Part shown: positions 60,661 through 64,000 of the stretch, piece after piece
How positions within the stretch are numbered: the stretch's first letter is position 1
How the letters are laid out: every line of letters begins with the position of its first letter
Origin: Sedimentibacter sp. SX930
Lineage (GTDB): Bacteria > Bacillota > Bacilli > Lactobacillales > Aerococcaceae
Direction of reading: 5' to 3'
Length of the DNA stretch: 64,000 nucleotides
Assembly (NCBI GenBank): GCA_002155105.1
Contig: MUZD01000006.1
Coordinates: 1 to 64,000, forward strand
Made by a program: the position numbers and the translations under genes
The notes under the pieces: model-generated
Seen by the model: the letters and a program-made list of their open reading frames with translations, nothing else
Databases searched by the model: none
Told to the model about the DNA's origin: nothing

Positions 60661-61824
60661 TTATAACCGTTTTGCGCCGTCGCTGATTTCGGCGATGTAG
60701 AATTCTGCCGGATAACCGATCGCTGCTTCATAGGTTTTACCGACATTTTCGATGAAGGCCGGAATCGCCTCTTTTTGAACAATGGCGATCGCGCAGCCGC
60801 CGAATCCTGCTCCGGTCATACGTGCTCCCAAGACACCAGGTTGATCCCAGGCGGCTTGAACCAATGTGTCCAATTCGATGCCGGTAACTTCGTAGTCGTC
60901 CCGCAAAGAAATATGCGATTGGTTCATCAACTGGCCGAATGCCTCCAATTCGCCTGCCTGCAAGGCCGCTTTGGCTTTCAAGGTACGCTGGTTTTCTGTG
61001 ACGGCATGACGCGCGCGGCGGTACAAGACATCGCTCTCCAGAACTGCTTTCGCATTTTCGAACGTTTCTTCATCGAGTTCGCCCAGGCTGCCGACCGAGA
61101 CGACTGTCTGCAGCTTCGCCAACGCTTCTTCGCATTCGCTGCGGCGTTCATTGTACTTGGAGTCGACCAATTCACGGCGTTTTTTCGTATTCATGATGAC
61201 GATTGCGTGATTGCCCAATTCCACGGGAACCAACTCATATTCAAGCGTATTGCAGTCCAGCAAAATCGCTTTGTTTTCCTCACCCATGCCTACAGCGAAC
61301 TGATCCATGATGCCGCTGTTCACGCCGATGAACTCGTTCTCCACGCGCTTGCCGGTTTTGATGAGGTCCAAACGATCCACGTTCAAATCGAAGAGATTAT
61401 CCAAAACGACACCCATCAACAGCTCAAGGGATGCGGAAGAAGACAGACCCGAGCCATTCGGGATATTTCCGAAGATGACCATATCCATGCCTTCCGGGAT
61501 GGCGTGACCGGCTTCCTTCAGATAACGCAGCATGCCTTTCGGGTAGTTCGCCCAGCTGTCCGCTTTTTTGTGATCAAGATCGGCCAGGTCGAAGCTGATG
61601 ACGCCGGCTTCCGGGAAGTTTTCCGAGTAGAGGCGAACTTGTTTCAGATCATTTTTTGCCGCAATCGCGTATGTTCCCAGTGTGATGGCGCAAGGAAAGA
61701 CATTCCCGCCGTTGTAGTCCGTGTGCTCTCCGATCAGATTGATCCGTCCCGGTGCGAAAAATGCTGTGTAATCCTCTTTGCCGAATAGTTCCTCAAATTT
61801 TTGCTTCAACCCTGTCAATTCCAT
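60661..61824 (-). CDS. galK: Galactokinase
   Basis: A 387-residue GHMP kinase. FFAPGRINLIGEHTDYNGG near the start is the galactokinase signature, GNIPNGSGLSSSASLELLMG is the ATP-binding GLSSSAS motif, and GARMTGAGFGGCAIAIV is motif 3. It phosphorylates galactose at C1. The second Met was chosen as start (9 bases after AAGGAG); the first is only 3 bases away. It is the first gene of the operon. Confidence 0.96.
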   Translation of the reverse strand: MELTGLKQKFEELFGKEDYTAFFAPGRINLIGEHTDYNGGNVFPCAITLGTYAIAAKNDLKQVRLYSENFPEAGVISFDLADLDHKKADSWANYPKGMLRYLKEAGHAIPEGMDMVIFGNIPNGSGLSSSASLELLMGVVLDNLFDLNVDRLDLIKTGKRVENEFIGVNSGIMDQFAVGMGEENKAILLDCNTLEYELVPVELGNHAIVIMNTKKRRELVDSKYNERRSECEEALAKLQTVVSVGSLGELDEETFENAKAVLESDVLYRRARHAVTENQRTLKAKAALQAGELEAFGQLMNQSHISLRDDYEVTGIELDTLVQAAWDQPGVLGARMTGAGFGGCAIAIVQKEAIPAFIENVGKTYEAAIGYPAEFYIAEISDGAKRL

Positions 61825-61869
61825 CTTCATCCGCTCCTTTTTGTTTTAGATAAATATTTACTTGTTATT

Positions 61870-61889
61870 TTTACTAAATATTAACTAAA
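61870..61889. promoter_or_regulatory. Candidate GalR operator
   Basis: TTTACTAAATATTAACTAAA (plus strand) is an imperfect palindrome immediately downstream of the gal -10 element, as expected for a LacI/GalR-family repressor. No galR gene is present in the window. Confidence 0.55.
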
Positions 61890-61892
61890 TGA

Positions 61893-61921
61893 ATTATAAC
61901 CCCACAACATAGAAGTGTCAA
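61893..61921 (-). promoter_or_regulatory. Sigma-A promoter of the gal operon
   Basis: TTGACA, 17 bp, TATAAT on the minus strand: both hexamers are consensus, with optimal spacing. Confidence 0.9.
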
Positions 61922-61927
61922 GTGATT

Positions 61928-61942
61928 TTGGAGCGCTTTCAT
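61928..61942 (-). promoter_or_regulatory. cre site upstream of the gal promoter
   Basis: ATGAAAGCGCTCCAA matches 14 of 15 positions of the CcpA consensus, just upstream of the -35. Confidence 0.65.
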
Positions 61943-62030
61943 TCCGCGGTAATCGATCTTAGAAATCTGTTGCGAATCTGTTCAGGAGCACATTAGTTAC
62001 GCCGAATTTAAGAAACCATGAATAACTGCC

Positions 62031-62199
62031 GGTTATCCATGCTTTTGGAATCGCGAACACATCAAAAAGATGGATATAAAATTGTTATCCATTGTTTTGG
62101 CTCCCGAGCGGACCATAAACATGAATGACGAATCTTTATCCATCTTTCCGAAATCACCATAAACAAAAAAGATGGATAACATCAAAGTATCCATCTTTT
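62031..62199. repeat. Clustered GATGGATA inverted repeats
   Basis: ATGGATA/TATCCAT pairs at 62070-62092 and AAAAGATGGATA/TATCCATCTTTT at 62167-62199, plus single TTATCCAT copies at 62033-62040 and 62135-62147. The last pair could be a terminator. No gene lies between 61825 and 62315. Confidence 0.6.
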
Positions 62200-62231
62200 C
62201 CCCACTAACAAATTCAACACCAAAAATTAAA

Positions 62232-62252
62232 GCCGCCTCGCAAGGAGACGGC
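62232..62252 (-). terminator. Terminator after the broken dgaE gene
   Basis: GCCGTCTCC-ttgc-GAGGCGGC followed by TTTAATTTTTG on the minus strand. Confidence 0.78.
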
Positions 62253-62315
62253 CTATCTTTATCAACGCAAGCCCATGTAGATGGTGTAAGAACTCACGGG
62301 TCACAGCGGTGGAAA

Positions 62316-63422
62316 TCAGTCTTTCTCATCGCCTAAAATTTCATGTAATCGCTGAACAATTTTCGTCATTTCTGCTTGGTTGACGGAACGAATGTCAAAT
62401 TCAATGATGCCGTTATTGGCTTGGTATTCACGCGTATAAATCGCTGGACTTTGCGTTTTTAGCTGTTATATGACTTCTTTTGCACTGATTGTTCCGGTCA
62501 CTTTGACGCTGGCCCGATAAATTTCTCTGCCTGCACTGTCTTGCACAGTGCAGGCTTGTAGATCCGGCATTTGATTGAGCCCTTCAATAAAAGGGACTAA
62601 GCGCGCCTTCATCGATTCGCCACTTTCGCTGCCGTTAGTCAAATAATCTTCCACAGCTTGAGCCAGCCCTAAAATATTGTCTTTGCCGATCTTCATGGCG
62701 CGACCAATTCCCTTGCCCTGGAGCCGCACCCACTCAATCGCGCTTTTTTTCCCGACAACCAAGCCGGCACTTGGGCCTTCAATCGCTTTGGCTCCTGAAT
62801 AAATCACTAAGTCCGCCCCTGCTGCATAATAGCGGAATAAATCTTCTTCCGCTGCGGCATCGACGATCACCGGCAAATCGTATTTCCGGGCGACGGTCAC
62901 CATTTCTTCCACTGTCAGCATGCTTTTCTGCACGGTGTGGTGACTTTTGATGTAAAGCAGGGCAGCCGTTTCCTCGGTGATCATCATTTCCACGTGTTCT
63001 GGGGTGCACATATTTGCATATCCGGCTTCAACGACTTTTCCGCCTCCTTGTTCGACCATGACTTCGACGGGCGTACCGTAATCCACATTATGGCCTTTGG
63101 GTAAAATAATTTCTCGTTGCGTGATTTTTTCTGTATAAGGATGGTAAGCATGAAATAATCTTCCTTTGCCGATTACGCCTGCCACGGATTGGGCGATGCC
63201 TGCTGAAGCAGAAGACACGATTTGAACATCTTCGGCTTTGAGCAGTTCAGCCAAATAAGCGCCTACTTTCACCGACAGTTCTTCCATTTCAAAAAAATGT
63301 TCTCCTCCATATTGTTGGGCAGCCAAAACCGTCGGGGATACTTTTGACACTCCCAGGAGTGTCATTCTACCTGAAGCGTTGATTACTTCCTTTAATCCCA
63401 ATTTATCGTAACTGATTGTCAT
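62316..63422 (-). pseudogene. DgaE-like PLP-dependent ammonia lyase, broken by an in-frame stop
   Basis: A SelA-like PLP enzyme related to D-glucosaminate-6-phosphate ammonia lyase (DgaE). INASGRMTLLGVSKVS, MCTPEHVEMMITEETAALLY and LVIYSGAKAIEGPSAGLVVGKK (Schiff-base Lys) are clear. The frame meets a TAA at 62466-62468 after 318 residues, but continues without shift for 49 more codons (QLKTQSPAIYTREYQ.. to TGA at 62316), which completes the usual family length near 370. One point mutation of a Gln or Glu codon would explain it. The C-terminal strands would be lost. No DgaF aldolase or PTS partner is nearby. Confidence 0.82.
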
Positions 63423-63447
63423 AAAAATTCCCTCCGATGTATCGAAC

Positions 63448-64000
63448 CTATTCCATGGTGACCTTCCCGACTTTCAGCAGATGCACGTCCTTCTCCATGC
63501 AGTAGAGCCTGATCAAAGTCGTTGCCAAAAAGCAGCTGTACAGCGCCATTTGGCTACCAGCCAAGCGGAACACGATAATGTATAGGATGGCACCCAGTAT
63601 GGAAGCCATCGCGTAGACCTCTTTGCGGAATACATAAGGGATCTCCCGAGCGAATACATCCCGGATAAGCCCGCCGCCGGTTCCGGTCAGGACAGCCAAC
63701 GTCACGACCACGTACCACTGCTGGAAGCCCATCCGCACAGCCACTTCCGCTCCGATGGCGGTAAATGCCCCGAGCCCGATTGCATCAAAGAACTGAAGCT
63801 TCTTCGCCAATTTGCTGATGTGCGTATAGAAAAGGATGACGAAGCCCGCCGAAAGCAGGCTGATAAGCGCATAGAGCGGGTTTTCCAAGGATGCCGGCAA
63901 CGGGCGATCGATCAACAGGTCCCTGACGATCCCTCCACCCACCGAAGTCGTTATCGCAAATATCCCGATTCCGTAATAATCAAGATCCTTCTCGATCGCG
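63448..64000 (-). CDS. TRIC/UPF0126 family membrane protein, 5' end outside window
   Basis: A UPF0126 (TRIC-like, YicG) membrane protein cut by the right window edge. The visible part has the two family repeats: ITTSVGGGIVRDLLIDRPLP and VLTGTGGGLIRDVFAREIPYVF, each a GGG-x-x-RD motif next to a hydrophobic helix, and five or so membrane segments. Bacterial TRIC homologues form trimeric cation channels; a glycine-transport role has also been suggested for YicG. The stop lies 26 bp upstream of the broken dgaE gene on the same strand. The start codon is not in the window; the frame is open to base 64000. Confidence 0.87.
   Translation of the reverse strand, partial: AIEKDLDYYGIGIFAITTSVGGGIVRDLLIDRPLPASLENPLYALISLLSAGFVILFYTHISKLAKKLQFFDAIGLGAFTAIGAEVAVRMGFQQWYVVVTLAVLTGTGGGLIRDVFAREIPYVFRKEVYAMASILGAILYIIVFRLAGSQMALYSCFLATTLIRLYCMEKDVHLLKVGKVTME

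Noticed and set aside
62316-63422. Stop-codon recoding in the dgaE-like gene
   Set aside because: The codon is TAA, which is not used for selenocysteine or pyrrolysine, and no recoding signal was seen. A nonsense mutation or sequencing error is simpler.
1-64000. tRNA, rRNA or replication-origin sequences
   Set aside because: No cloverleaf with a CCA-side acceptor, no rRNA signature and no DnaA-box cluster was noticed by eye; a covariance search would be needed to exclude them fully.

Overview
The window looks like chromosome from a low-to-mid GC Gram-positive of the Lactobacillales. The gene content and the dispersed intergenic repeats suggest Carnobacteriaceae, possibly Trichococcus. That placement is inference from gene style (Firmicute AGGAGG ribosome sites, PTS, cre sites, class II GalT, RpiR/DeoR/AraC regulators), not a database match. 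Most genes are on the minus strand, and nearly every operon ends in a clear rho-independent hairpin. No rRNA, tRNA or CRISPR-cas genes were seen.

Layout. 1-13 kb: housekeeping and stress genes: two VOC proteins, a CLC-F type fluoride antiporter, a 43-residue small protein, a nitroreductase, DUF1232, an aldo/keto reductase, a histidine phosphatase, an MBL hydrolase, a LysR/MalY/DUF3737/MerR group, and a carboxymuconolactone decarboxylase/cupin pair behind a MerR-type promoter. 13-22.6 kb: an L-ascorbate (ula) operon, ulaG-C-A-B-F-E, followed by transketolase, with its DeoR regulator UlaR. No ulaD gene is present. 22.6-24.1 kb: a lone tnpB insertion with a recognisable omega-RNA end.

24.6-45.3 kb is the accessory heart of the window. 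It holds two GH78 alpha-L-rhamnosidases, a GPH-type sugar transporter, two related AraC regulators, and a NagZ-type GH3 enzyme whose gene overlaps a beta-phosphoglucomutase gene. It also holds an RpiB-like isomerase lacking the usual active-site cysteine, and an RpiR-controlled operon of three Gfo/Idh/MocA oxidoreductases, an orphan cellobiose-type PTS IIC and a UPF0303 protein. A second UPF0303 copy lies beside a decayed oxidoreductase tail. The rhamnose genes rhaB-rhaA-rhaD-fucO with a divergent AraC regulator lie at 52-57.8 kb. Together these genes suggest growth on plant rhamnosyl-glucosides: rhamnose goes through RhaABD/FucO, and the glucose part may be released by phosphorolysis as beta-glucose 1-phosphate.

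The remainder: a DEAD-box helicase with a structured leader, metE-metF behind a MET-box-like palindrome, a Cof-type HAD phosphatase, the Leloir operon galK-galT-galE with promoter, operator and cre site, a dgaE-like ammonia-lyase gene broken by one in-frame TAA, and a partial TRIC/UPF0126 membrane gene at the right edge. Two arrays of 29-bp palindromes at an exact 52-bp period, and three GC-rich inverted-repeat mosaics, fill intergenic gaps and are the least explained DNA here.
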